Source: Streptomyces sp. NBC_00247 (GTDB lineage Bacteria > Actinomycetota > Actinomycetes > Streptomycetales > Streptomycetaceae). Taken from it: DNA of 64,000 bases. Shown piece by piece: positions 32,786 to 41,709 of this stretch. The stretch's first letter is position 1. The number at the start of each line of letters is the position of its first letter. The stretch lies in the NCBI RefSeq assembly GCF_036188265.1, contig NZ_CP108093.1:310001-374000 (forward strand), read 5' to 3'. A program made the translations under genes and the position numbers. Under the pieces are notes generated by a model that worked only from the letters and a program-made list of their open reading frames with translations, ran no database searches and had not been told where the DNA came from.

Positions 32786-33507
32786 GCGATCTCACGGCCC
32801 TTCGCGAGGTCCGCGTGGTTGTCGATCTCCACCCAGGTCACCTCGCCGATGGGGGCGACGTCGACGGCGAAGCCGCGGTTGACCAGCTCCTGGTAGCCGT
32901 CCTCGTAGTAGAGGTCGGGGTCGCGCTCGAACGTCGCCTTCAGCGCGTCGGCGAGCTCCTCGGCGGCCTCGGGCTCGATCAGGGTCACGCCGATGTACTC
33001 GCCGGTGGCCGTCGCCGGGTCCATCAGCTTGGTGATCCGGCGCACGCCCTTCTCGTCGGTGATGACCTTCATCTCCTCGTCGGCGAGGCTCTTCACCGTG
33101 TCGAGGGCGAGGATGATCCGGCGGCCTTCGCCGCGCGCCGCGAGCAGGGTCTCCTCGACGGAGACGGGGTGCACGGTGTCGCCGTTGGCGAGGATCACGC
33201 CGCGCTTGAGGATGTCACGGGCGCACCACAGGGAGTAGGCGTTGTTCCACTCCTCGGCCTTGTCGTTGTCGACCAGGGTGATCGAGAGGCCGTACGTGGC
33301 CTCCAGCTCGGCCTTGCGGGCGTACACGGCCTCCTTGCGGTAGCCGACGACGATCGCGACCTCGCGCAGACCGACCGCGGCGAAGTTGGCCAGGGTCAGG
33401 TCGAGCACGGTCTTCTCCCCGTCCACCGGCACGAGTGCCTTGGGGAGGGTGTCCGTGTAGGGGCGCAGACGTCGTCCTGCACCGGCTGCCAGTACGAGGC
33501 CGATCAT
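32773..33507 (-). CDS. NTP-transferase, cytidylyltransferase type (LicC/phosphocholine-cytidylyltransferase-like)
   Basis: 244 residues from ATG 33507. Nucleotidyltransferase signature MIGLVLAAGAGRRLRPYTD, LPKALVPVDG, metal site ILANGDTVHPV and C-terminal WVEIDNHADLAKGREI. It would activate a phosphorylated alcohol as its CDP (or other NDP) derivative, the donor for the two CDP-alcohol phosphotransferases in the same operon. Start and stop overlap the neighbours (ATGA with the DUF5941 gene). Confidence 0.85.
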   Translation of the reverse strand: MIGLVLAAGAGRRLRPYTDTLPKALVPVDGEKTVLDLTLANFAAVGLREVAIVVGYRKEAVYARKAELEATYGLSITLVDNDKAEEWNNAYSLWCARDILKRGVILANGDTVHPVSVEETLLAARGEGRRIILALDTVKSLADEEMKVITDEKGVRRITKLMDPATATGEYIGVTLIEPEAAEELADALKATFERDPDLYYEDGYQELVNRGFAVDVAPIGEVTWVEIDNHADLAKGREIACQY

Positions 33508-35348
33508 GCGAGTTCTCCTTCGTCGTGTACGGCGGGGGCCGAGGAGGACACCCAGAACCGGATGGATTCCACGGTCACCACCAGAGCCACGGCCGCGGCG
33601 AGCGCGGTGAGAGCCGTGGTGAAGCTGGTACGGGTGCCGAGTACGGCGGCGAACAGGGCCACCACGAGGGTGCGGCCCTCGTGCCCGAGGACGGTGCGGA
33701 CCAGCCACTGCGGCGGGGCTCCCGTGCCACCCCGGATCCGGTACACCGTGTCGTAATGATGGTAGGCGACCGCCGCGACCAGGCCGAATGCGGCGGGCAC
33801 GGCGTGCGGTACGCCGCTGCGGGCCGCCAGGGCCAGCACCGCGCAGTACTCGGCCGCCCGGAAGAAGGGGGGAACGAGCCAGTCGAGCGCGCCCTTGAGG
33901 GGACGGGACACGGCGAGTCCCGCCAGGAGCGTGTACACCCCGGCGGCGGCCGGCGGCCACCAGCTGCCGAAGGGGGCGAGCAGGGCCGTCGCGATCATCG
34001 CACCGCTGCCCACCAGGGCCAGCAGCGGCGCGGTGAAGCCGCCGCCCGGGCGGCGGACGACGGCCGCCACTGCCTGGGCGAGAGGGCCGGAGTCGGCGAG
34101 GTCGGCCAGGGCGTGTGCGGCGCGGTCGGTGCGCCGCGCCTTGCGGGTGAGCGAGCGCAGCAGCCGGCCGGCCGTGGTGTAGCAGGCGGCCAGCGAGCAG
34201 CCGACGAGCAGCGCGTAGAAGACGATCCGGGGCGTGGTGACCGCGGTCAGCACGGCGATCATGGCCCAGCGCTCACCGATGGGGAGCACGATCATCCGGC
34301 GCAGCCAGACCGTCCAGCCGACGCTGTCGAGCCGGTCGGAGAGGGCGGCGGTGGGGCTGGTGTTGGAGACCGCGTCGTGGTTGGCCTCGTTGAAGGAGAA
34401 GTCGACGACGTGCCGGCACGCCTGGAGCACCATGGCACCGAGCGCGAGGGCCCACACGTCGTCGCTGTCGCCGCCCGCCATGTGCGAGGCGCCGATGGCG
34501 AGACCCGCGTAGTAGGCGTACTCCTTGGCGCGGTCGAAGGTGGCGTCGAGCCACGCGCCCATCGTCGAGTACTGCAGGGAGTAGCGGGCGAGCTGCCCGT
34601 CGGTGCAGTCCAGGACGAAGGAGAAGAGGAGCAGCAGCCCGGCGGCCACGAATCCGGCCCGGGTCCCGGTCGCCGCGCAGCCGGCCGCGACGAGCGCGGT
34701 GATCAGCGAGGCGGTGGTGACCTGGTTCGGGGTGAGTCCGCGTCGCGCGCACCAGCGGGCGATGTAGCGGGAGTACGGGCTGATGAAGTGGGTGGTGAAG
34801 AAGCCGTCGTGCGCCTTCACCGCGCTGCGCAGCCGTACCGCTTCGTCGTCCACGGCCGCGACGGCCGCCCGGGCCGCGGTCACCTCTTCGGGGGTGGTGG
34901 GGACGGTGGCGGTGAGCGAACCGAGTTCGGGGCGCTGCACCGACGTTCCCTCGGCCTCCAGCGCGAGCGCGATGCGGCCCGGGATCGTACGGTCCTCGTC
35001 ACGGTCCGGTACACCGGCGTCGGCCACCGGCCGCCCGGCGCCGACCGCGGCGGCGGTGCGGTCCATGGCGCGCAGCAGTGCCGCCCGCGCGTCGGACTGC
35101 ACCGTCAGCGCGCCGGGGACACCGGCGGCGGCGAAGCGGGGATCGGTCAGTCCGAGGCGCAGGGCGTGGACGTGGCCGACGAAACGCGGGTCCACGAGGG
35201 CGACGCGGTGGCCCGCGGGAACACCCTTGAGGAGTGCGGCGGCTTCACCGGCGTCGGCGGCCGGCCGGACGTCGAAGCCGAGGGCGCGCAGGTCGTCCTC
35301 GATCGACGAACCGGCTACCGGCACACCGGTGAGAATGGCGGTCGACAG
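33504..35348 (-). CDS. DUF5941 / CDP-alcohol phosphotransferase fusion membrane protein
   Basis: About 614 residues if translation starts at CTG 35348. The first ATG/GTG in frame is GTG 35324 (606 residues). CTG is preferred because AAGGAG lies 9 nt before it and the added LSTAILTG continues the family's N-terminus as I recall it. Residues 1-140 are a soluble domain. CDP-alcohol signature LDCTDGQLARY... GAWLDATFDRAKEY follows, then many membrane helices. It is the first gene of the 35348-28108 group and is coupled to the cytidylyltransferase. Confidence 0.75.
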   Translation of the reverse strand: MSTAILTGVPVAGSSIEDDLRALGFDVRPAADAGEAAALLKGVPAGHRVALVDPRFVGHVHALRLGLTDPRFAAAGVPGALTVQSDARAALLRAMDRTAAAVGAGRPVADAGVPDRDEDRTIPGRIALALEAEGTSVQRPELGSLTATVPTTPEEVTAARAAVAAVDDEAVRLRSAVKAHDGFFTTHFISPYSRYIARWCARRGLTPNQVTTASLITALVAAGCAATGTRAGFVAAGLLLLFSFVLDCTDGQLARYSLQYSTMGAWLDATFDRAKEYAYYAGLAIGASHMAGGDSDDVWALALGAMVLQACRHVVDFSFNEANHDAVSNTSPTAALSDRLDSVGWTVWLRRMIVLPIGERWAMIAVLTAVTTPRIVFYALLVGCSLAACYTTAGRLLRSLTRKARRTDRAAHALADLADSGPLAQAVAAVVRRPGGGFTAPLLALVGSGAMIATALLAPFGSWWPPAAAGVYTLLAGLAVSRPLKGALDWLVPPFFRAAEYCAVLALAARSGVPHAVPAAFGLVAAVAYHHYDTVYRIRGGTGAPPQWLVRTVLGHEGRTLVVALFAAVLGTRTSFTTALTALAAAVALVVTVESIRFWVSSSAPAVHDEGELA

Positions 35349-35615
35349 ACGAACTCACTCCTTGGATCCGGGCATGGACGGGCACGCGGTGCGGCCTGGA
35401 AACGGGCCGGCGAGCCTGCGGCACATCGGCAGAGGCTATCGGATGAACAGAAGGTTGAGTTCACTGCCCATTTATGCTCTGTTCGGGTCAGTCCTGCACC
35501 CCGTTCGCCGCTCAGTGATCATCCTCCTTGATCGGCCCCCCGCGCGACAAACCGCGGTGCGGGCGGTGGGGGACACCGCCCGGGGAACGACGGGACACCG
35601 TTTAGGCTGATCGGC

Positions 35616-36599
35616 ATGACGTGGCTGATCACTGGCGGTGCGGGATACATCGGGGCACACGTGGCGAGGGCCATGGTCGCCTCCGGCGAGAAGGTGGTCG
35701 TACTCGACGACCTGTCCACGGGCGTGGCCGAGCGGCTTCCGGCGGACATCGAGCTGGTACGGGGGTCCTCCTCCGACCGTGCGGCGGTGGACCGGCTGCT
35801 GGCCGGCCACGCGGTCACGGGCGTGGTGCACCTGGCGGGGAAGAAGCGGGTGGACGAGTCGGTGGAGCGTCCGCTCATGTACTACCGGGAGAACGTCGCC
35901 GGGCTCGCCGTCCTGTTGGAGGCCTCCGTCGCGGCGGGTGTCCGCTCCTTCGTCTTCTCCTCCTCCGCCGCCGTCTACGGCGTGCCCGAGGCGGAGGTGA
36001 TCACCGAGGACACCTGCTGCGCGCCGATCAGCCCGTACGGCGAGACCAAGCTCGCGGGCGAGTGGCTGGTGCGCGCCACGGGCCGCGCCCACGGGATGTC
36101 CACCGCCTGCCTGCGCTACTTCAACGTGGCGGGCGCCGCCGAGCCGCTTCTCGCGGACACCGGGGCCTTCAACGTGATCCCGATGTTCTTCGACCGGCTG
36201 ACACGCGGCGAGGCGCCCCGTGTTTTCGGGGCCGAGTACCCCACCCCGGACGGCACCTGCGTCCGGGACTACATTCACGTCGCCGACCTCGCCGACGCGC
36301 ACCTGGCGGTCGCGCGTCATCTGGCGGACCGGAACGCTCCCGGTGACCTGACGGTGAACGTCGGACGCGGCGAGGGCGTCTCGGTGCGCGAGCTCGCCTC
36401 CCTGGTGGCCGAGGTGACCGGGAACCGTACGGAACCGGTCGTGGAGGCCCCCCGTGCGGGTGACGCGGCGAAGTCGGTGGCTTCGGCGGCGCGGATCGCG
36501 GAGGAACTCGGCTGGTCGGCGCGCCGGGGGGCGCGGGAGATGGTGGAGTCCGCGTGGGAAGGCTGGCTGCTGCATCATCCGGAGGCCGGCCACCGATAA
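35616..36599 (+). CDS. galE: UDP-glucose 4-epimerase
   Basis: 327 residues. NAD site WLITGGAGYIGAHVARAM, catalytic SSAAVYG and SPYGETK (Tyr-x3-Lys), substrate region NVAGAAEPLL and DGTCVRDYIHVADLADAHL. It interconverts UDP-glucose and UDP-galactose, supplying galactosyl donors, possibly to the divergent glycan group (its gene starts 267 bp from the DUF5941 start). Confidence 0.92.
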   Translation: MTWLITGGAGYIGAHVARAMVASGEKVVVLDDLSTGVAERLPADIELVRGSSSDRAAVDRLLAGHAVTGVVHLAGKKRVDESVERPLMYYRENVAGLAVLLEASVAAGVRSFVFSSSAAVYGVPEAEVITEDTCCAPISPYGETKLAGEWLVRATGRAHGMSTACLRYFNVAGAAEPLLADTGAFNVIPMFFDRLTRGEAPRVFGAEYPTPDGTCVRDYIHVADLADAHLAVARHLADRNAPGDLTVNVGRGEGVSVRELASLVAEVTGNRTEPVVEAPRAGDAAKSVASAARIAEELGWSARRGAREMVESAWEGWLLHHPEAGHR

Positions 36600-36636
36600 C
36601 AACCCCTCGCACATCTGTGCAGGTCAGAGCAGACGA

Positions 36637-36659
36637 CAACGGTGTTCAACACCGTGTTG
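36637..36659. promoter_or_regulatory. Overlapping palindromes upstream of the CDF transporter
   Basis: CGGTGTT-C-AACACCG (36640-36654) overlaps CAACAC-C-GTGTTG (36647-36659). Both are perfect around a single central base and lie about 80 bp before the CDF start. A metal-responsive repressor operator is possible. No regulator gene is adjacent. Confidence 0.35.
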
Positions 36660-36734
36660 CCCGATACCCCCCGCCCGTAGTTCACTGGGCTTCGTCGGGC
36701 GGCGACGGCCCGAGCCTTACCACCGTCTGGAGGC

Positions 36735-37673
36735 ATGCGCATGGGGGCCGGCCACGACCACGGTCACACGCACGGCACACCCGCGACGGCTTCGGCCGCC
36801 TACCTGGGGCGGCTCAGGATCGCCCTGGGCATCACCCTCGGCGTGATGGTCATGGAGATCGTCGGCGGCGTGCTCGCCGATTCGCTCGCCCTGATCGCGG
36901 ACGCCGCCCACATGGCCACGGACGGGCTGGGACTGGGCATGGCCCTGCTCGCCATCCACTTCGCCAACCGGCCGGCCGGTCCGAACCGCACCTTCGGGTT
37001 CGCCCGTGCCGAGATCCTGGCCGCACTGGCCAACTGCCTCCTGCTGCTCGGCGTCGGCGGTTTCCTGGTCTTCGAGGCGGTGGACCGCTTCATCACCCCG
37101 GCGGACACCCGCGGCGGCCTGGCCATCGCCTTCGCCTCCGTGGGCCTGATCGCGAATCTGGTCTCGCTCACCCTGCTGATGGGCGGACAGAAGGACAGCC
37201 TCAACGTCCGGGGCGCCTATCTGGAGGTGCTCGCGGACACCCTCGGCTCGGTCACCGTCCTCGTCGCGGCGGGCGTCATCCTGGCCACCGGCTGGCAGGC
37301 GGCCGACCCGATCGCGTCCCTGGTGATCGGTCTGATGATCGTCCCCCGTACGGTGAAGCTGCTGCGCGAGACCGTCAACGTGCTGCTGGAGTCCGCGCCG
37401 AAGGGAGTGGACATGGCCGAGGTGCGCGCCCACATCACCGCCCTGCCCGGAGTGCTGGACGTCCACGACCTGCACGCCTGGACGATCACCTCCGGCATGC
37501 CGGTGCTCTCGGCCCACGTCGTCGTCCACCAGGAGATGCTGGACTCCATCGGACACGAGAAGCTCCTCCACGATCTTCAGGGCTGCGTCGGCGGCCACTT
37601 CGACGTGGAGCACTGCACCTTCCAGCTGGAACCGAGCGGACACGCCGCCCACGAGGCGCGGCTCTGCAGGTGA
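36735..37673 (+). CDS. Cation diffusion facilitator (CzcD-like metal efflux)
   Basis: 312 residues, His-rich N-terminus (GHDHGHTHG), six membrane helices. The TM2 metal pair is ADAAHMATDGLGL (His, Asp). The TM5 site reads YLEVLADTLGS, with Glu where CzcD/YiiP proteins have His, and Asp retained. The C-terminal cytoplasmic domain ends in VEHCTFQLEP with His/Cys residues. These proteins export Zn2+ or related ions in exchange for protons. The altered TM5 ligand may change metal choice. Confidence 0.9.
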   Translation: MRMGAGHDHGHTHGTPATASAAYLGRLRIALGITLGVMVMEIVGGVLADSLALIADAAHMATDGLGLGMALLAIHFANRPAGPNRTFGFARAEILAALANCLLLLGVGGFLVFEAVDRFITPADTRGGLAIAFASVGLIANLVSLTLLMGGQKDSLNVRGAYLEVLADTLGSVTVLVAAGVILATGWQAADPIASLVIGLMIVPRTVKLLRETVNVLLESAPKGVDMAEVRAHITALPGVLDVHDLHAWTITSGMPVLSAHVVVHQEMLDSIGHEKLLHDLQGCVGGHFDVEHCTFQLEPSGHAAHEARLCR

Positions 37674-37822
37674 GGACGGGGAGCCCACGGGCGTCCCCCC
37701 GGCTCGTGCCGAGGCTGACATGCCCGGACCCGAAGTACGGACAAGCGGCATTTGTGGGGCAGACTTGACCGGACTCCAGGGGTCCGGGCGCACAAGGCCG
37801 GGAACCAAAGCGAAGGATGGGT

Positions 37823-38416
37823 ATGCCGACCACACCAGCCACCGCGACGCACAGCTCGTCGAACGGCTCCGCAGAAGCGATCATGCTCGAACTGGTCGAC
37901 GAGAGCGGCACCACCATCGGCACCGCGGAGAAGCTCGCCGCCCATCAGGCGCCCGGCCGGCTGCACCGCGCCTTCTCGGTCTTCCTCTTCGACGAGCAGG
38001 GACGTCTGCTGCTCCAGCGCCGCGCACTCGGCAAGTACCACTCCCCCGGCGTGTGGTCCAACACCTGCTGCGGCCACCCCTACCCGGGCGAGGCTCCCTT
38101 CGCCGCCGCCGCCCGGCGCACGTACGAGGAGCTGGGCATCTCGCCGTCCCTGATGGCGGCGGCCGGGACCGTGCGCTACAACCACCCGGACCCCGCGTCC
38201 GGCCTGGTGGAGCAGGAGTTCAACCACCTGTACGTGGGCCTCGCCCAGGACACCCCGGCGCCCGACCCGGAGGAGGTCGGCGAGACGGTCTTCGTGACCG
38301 CCGCGGAACTGGCCGAGCGGCACGCCGCGGGACCGTTCTCCGCGTGGTTCATGACGGTTCTGGACGCGGCCCGGCCGGCGATCCGTGAGCTGACGGGGCC
38401 CGCCGCCGGCTGGTGA
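37823..38416 (+). CDS. idi: Isopentenyl-diphosphate delta-isomerase, type I
   Basis: 197 residues from ATG 37823, chosen over ATG 37817 because AAGGA sits 5 nt upstream of the former but abuts the latter. Nudix-fold IDI features: SNTCCGHPYPGE with the active-site Cys, RRTYEELGI, and VEQEFNHLYVG with the catalytic Glu. It balances IPP and DMAPP. It lies on the far side of the glycan group from the hopanoid operon and completes the local isoprenoid supply. Confidence 0.95.
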   Translation: MPTTPATATHSSSNGSAEAIMLELVDESGTTIGTAEKLAAHQAPGRLHRAFSVFLFDEQGRLLLQRRALGKYHSPGVWSNTCCGHPYPGEAPFAAAARRTYEELGISPSLMAAAGTVRYNHPDPASGLVEQEFNHLYVGLAQDTPAPDPEEVGETVFVTAAELAERHAAGPFSAWFMTVLDAARPAIRELTGPAAGW

Positions 38417-38494
38417 AGGCGCGCCCGGGACGGATGGGGCGGCGGGCGGTTCCCGGGAGGGTGCCCGCGGCCCCGCCGACAGGAGCGGGACGGG

Positions 38495-38950
38495 TCAAAG
38501 GGGCGTTCTCAGCGGGAGTACCGCCCAGATGATCTTCCCGCCGGTGGCGGTGTGCTCCACGTCGCAGGTGCCGCCCGCCTCGGCGGTGATCTCCTTCACC
38601 AGAAGCAGCCCCCTGCCGCCCGTCTGGGCGTGGTCGGTCTCCAGCGCGGTGGGACGGTAGGGGTGGTTGTCCTCGACCGAGACCCTGATCCAGTCGGCGC
38701 CGATGGCCACCTCCACCGCCAGTTCGGGCGAGAGGAGGGCCGCGTGCTTGACCGCGTTGGTCGCCAGCTCCGAGACGATCAGCAGCAGCCCCTGGAGGAT
38801 GTCGTCCTCCACGGGTACGCCCTGCCTGCCGATAAGGTCGCGTACCGCGTGCCGGGCTTGCGGAACCGAGACGTCGACGGCGGGGGCGGTGAAGCGCCAC
38901 ACCCCCTCGTACGGCACGGGACGGGCCGGAACACTCCCGCGGCTCTCCAT
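38495..38950 (-). CDS. ATP-binding anti-sigma-factor-like protein (HATPase_c_2)
   Basis: 151 residues from ATG 38950; a start at GTG 38989 is possible. It is the GHKL ATPase fold of RsbW/SpoIIAB-like regulators: LLLIVSELATNAVKHAAL (N box), SVEDNHPYRP (G1), TGGRGLLLVKEITAEAGG (G2) and IIWAVLPL. Streptomyces has dozens of these; they bind sigma factors or anti-anti-sigma proteins. No partner gene is adjacent, so the target is unknown. Confidence 0.85.
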   Translation of the reverse strand: MESRGSVPARPVPYEGVWRFTAPAVDVSVPQARHAVRDLIGRQGVPVEDDILQGLLLIVSELATNAVKHAALLSPELAVEVAIGADWIRVSVEDNHPYRPTALETDHAQTGGRGLLLVKEITAEAGGTCDVEHTATGGKIIWAVLPLRTPL

Positions 38951-39103
38951 GATCCGGCACCCGCTCTCGGTTCGCGTATCTCTGACCACTGTCCGTTGAC
39001 TGACGAGTGTCGGGAACCTCGGAGCTCCGGTCCGGCCACTGACAAGAAGTGGGCACCTATCGACTCGTATTGACCGGCTTCGTAATACGGCGTCGCATGT
39101 GGA

Positions 39104-39730
39104 CTACTTCTCGCCACCTTCTGGGGCAATATTCGGCCTACTCCCGCCCTCGTCTCCGTCCGCCGCCATCTGCTCGGTGACCAGCCCGACGACCTGGCGG
39201 CCTCCCACGCCGATCGCGATCAGGCCCAGGCCGTCGAAGAGCAGCGAGAGCGAGAAGAAGAGCCCGAGGACGTACCGGCTGCTGTGCGGCCAGTCGAAGA
39301 GCACCAGCAGGCCCAGCAGCAGGCCGAAGGCGCCCTGCAGGAGCGTCCAGCCGAACTGTGGTCCACGCACCACGACCGAACCGACGAGCCGGAACAGCCC
39401 TCCGGTGAGGAAGAGCAGGGCGGCGAACATGGTGAGCGCCTCGGCGCTGCCCCGCGGGTCGTGGATCACGACCACGCCGGCCGCGATGTTCAGGGCCGCG
39501 ACGACGAGGGCGAGCCAGAAGAACCTGCTGCCCCGGGACTGCACCGCGTGCGCCAGACCGACCAAGCCACCGAAGAGCAGGAGCCAGCCGAAGAGCAGCA
39601 TCGTGGTGAGCGTGGCCACGCCGGTGTGGACGAGACCCACGACACCGGCGGCGACGAGCAGGACGCCGAGCACGACCAGCGTGCCGAAGCTGCGGTTGAG
39701 CTTTCTATTCCGGCCCCGGGAATCGGCCAT
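39104..39730 (-). CDS. HdeD-family (DUF308) membrane protein
   Basis: 208 residues from ATG 39730 (GAGGAGCTG site). Six hydrophobic helices in three hairpins, for example TLVVLGVLLVAAGVVGLVHT, TMLLFGWLLLFGGLVGLAHA, FFWLALVVAALNIAAGVVVI, typical of the DUF308 repeat. HdeD-like proteins are linked to acid or envelope stress in enterobacteria. The function in Streptomyces is unknown. Confidence 0.88.
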   Translation of the reverse strand: MADSRGRNRKLNRSFGTLVVLGVLLVAAGVVGLVHTGVATLTTMLLFGWLLLFGGLVGLAHAVQSRGSRFFWLALVVAALNIAAGVVVIHDPRGSAEALTMFAALLFLTGGLFRLVGSVVVRGPQFGWTLLQGAFGLLLGLLVLFDWPHSSRYVLGLFFSLSLLFDGLGLIAIGVGGRQVVGLVTEQMAADGDEGGSRPNIAPEGGEK

Positions 39731-39811
39731 CGACAGCTCCTCGCGGTGCGTACGTGCGCGGGCACCCCTGGTCGGATCATAGGAGCGAACGGTACGGATA
39801 GCATCCGGCGC

Positions 39812-40564
39812 ATGGACCGCACCGAGCCACAGCTGGAGCACACCGTCGCGGACGGGGTGGCGACCGTCGTGATCAGCAATCCCGCGAAACGGAACGCCAT
39901 GACGGCCCCGATGTGGCGGGAGTTGCCCGTCCTGCTGGAACGACTGGCGGCCGACGTCTCGGTACGGGTGCTGGTGCTCACGGGCGCGGGCGACACCTTC
40001 TGCGCGGGGGCGGACATCTCCTCCCTCCAGGAGCCCGGGAAGCTGACCTCGGAGCTCACGGTGGCCGCCGAGGAGGCGCTGGCCGCGTTCCCCCGGCCCA
40101 CCCTGGCGGCCGTACGCGGCTTCTGCGTGGGAGGCGGCAGCCAGCTGGCGGCGGCCTGCGACCTCCGGTTCGCCGAGGAGGGAGCGCGGTTCGGCATCAC
40201 CCCGGCCAAGCTGGGGATCGTCTACTCGTCCTCCTCGACCCGGCGGCTCGTCGGGCTGGTGGGTCCGGCGACCGCGAAGTACCTCCTCTTCTCCGGAGAG
40301 CTGATCGGCACCGAGCGTGCCCTGCGCACGGGACTCGTCGACGAGGTACTGCCGCCGGCGGAGCTGGCCGGCCGGGTCGCGGAGTTCTGCCGCGTTCTGG
40401 CGTCCCGGTCCCAGCTGACCCAGGCGGCGGCCAAGGACTTCGCCGCCGGCCGCACCGACCGGGACGCGTACTGGGCGGCGCAGGCCCGGACGAGTGAGGA
40501 CACGGCGGAGGGCGTCGGCGCCTTCCTGGAGCGGCGGACGCCGCGCTTCACCTGGACCACCTGA
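39812..40564 (+). CDS. Enoyl-CoA hydratase/isomerase family protein
   Basis: 250 residues. Crotonase fold: ISNPAKRNAMTAPMW, the CoA-binding GDTFCAGADISSL, oxyanion-hole FCVGGGSQLAAACDLRFA, and LGIVYSSSSTRRLVGLVG. The catalytic glutamate of true hydratases (usually in the PE.. segment) is replaced by the YSSS stretch. Isomerase or another crotonase reaction is therefore as likely as hydration. It is apparently monocistronic, with the next gene 78 nt downstream. Confidence 0.88.
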   Translation: MDRTEPQLEHTVADGVATVVISNPAKRNAMTAPMWRELPVLLERLAADVSVRVLVLTGAGDTFCAGADISSLQEPGKLTSELTVAAEEALAAFPRPTLAAVRGFCVGGGSQLAAACDLRFAEEGARFGITPAKLGIVYSSSSTRRLVGLVGPATAKYLLFSGELIGTERALRTGLVDEVLPPAELAGRVAEFCRVLASRSQLTQAAAKDFAAGRTDRDAYWAAQARTSEDTAEGVGAFLERRTPRFTWTT

Positions 40565-40642
40565 CGTCCCGCCGCCACCCCTTCCCCGACGGGGACGCGG
40601 ACGGGGTTCCCTCCATACTGACCAGTCGGTAATGTGCGGACC

Positions 40643-41506
40643 ATGAGTACTCTGCCGCCCCGCGCCGGCCGCCGCTGCCACAACGCCATCAACCCGCTGC
40701 ACTCCACGCTCTTCTTCTCCCCCGACCTCACCGCCGAGTTCGGGGCGCTGGGGATCGACGACCCGCGGGCCGCGTACTTCGCCGCCCGGGGGGCCGCGCT
40801 CGGGGCGGTCGGGGCCGGTGCGGTGACGTCGACCTTCTACAACTTCAACCACGAGCTGGTGGCCCGTCATCTGCCGGCCGTCTGGTCGGTCGCCTCCCCC
40901 GACGCGGTTCTCGCCGCCAGGCTCCGTGCGGCCGACACCACGCTCCGCCGCCTCCTCGGCGAGGAGATCATCGGCTCGCCCGAGATGGCGGAGGCCGCCG
41001 GGCTGGCGCTGCGGGCGACCGAGGCGTGCAGCCGCCACGCCCGACCGCTGTACGCCGCCCACGCCGATCTGCCGGTCCCCGCCGAACCGCACCTCGCGTT
41101 CTGGCACGCGGCCACGCTGCTGCGCGAGCACCGCGGCGACGGGCACCTCGCCGCACTGCTCACCGCGGGTCTCGACCCGCTCGAAGCGCTGGTCAGCCAC
41201 ACCGCGACCGGCAAGGGCATGTCCCCGCGCTGGACCCTCGGCACCCGGGGTTGGCGCCGCGAGGACTGGGACGCGGCCACCGAGAGGCTGCGGACGCGGG
41301 GGCTGCTGGACGCCGAGGGCTCCCTGACGGAGGCGGGCACCGCCCTGCGGGCGGAGCTGGAGGAGACGACGGACCGGCTGGACGAGGCGCCGTACGAGCA
41401 CCTGGGCGCGGACGGGGTGGCCCGGCTGACCGAGCTGGGGCGCGGCCTCCTGTTCACCGCCGCCTCGGCGGGGGCGTTCCCCGAGGATCTGATCGGCAAG
41501 GGCTGA
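40643..41506 (+). CDS. SCO6745-family protein (MarR-like helical protein)
   Basis: 287 residues from ATG 40643. RRCHNAINPLHSTLFFSPD, FAARGAALGAVGAGAVTSTFYNFNHELV and GTRGWRREDWDAATERLRTRG are conserved in this actinomycete family, named after the S. coelicolor gene. A winged-helix-like segment lies near residues 190-260. No experimental role is known to me. Possible DNA-binding is only inferred from the fold. Confidence 0.85.
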   Translation: MSTLPPRAGRRCHNAINPLHSTLFFSPDLTAEFGALGIDDPRAAYFAARGAALGAVGAGAVTSTFYNFNHELVARHLPAVWSVASPDAVLAARLRAADTTLRRLLGEEIIGSPEMAEAAGLALRATEACSRHARPLYAAHADLPVPAEPHLAFWHAATLLREHRGDGHLAALLTAGLDPLEALVSHTATGKGMSPRWTLGTRGWRREDWDAATERLRTRGLLDAEGSLTEAGTALRAELEETTDRLDEAPYEHLGADGVARLTELGRGLLFTAASAGAFPEDLIGKG

Positions 41507-41709
41507 GCCGCTGACGATCCCCGGGCCGGGTTCCCGCCCGTCTTCGCGGAGGTCGCGCGACACGGCCCCCGGCCACCCGGCACAATGCAGGCGAAGGGGA
41601 CCACCCCGAATGACGCCCGCCCCCGGTACGGAGCCCGCTCCGCACGGCGGGGCGGGCCGTCAGCAGAGCCAGCAGCACAGTAGTTACGAGAAGGCGAGCC
41701 GGGAACACC

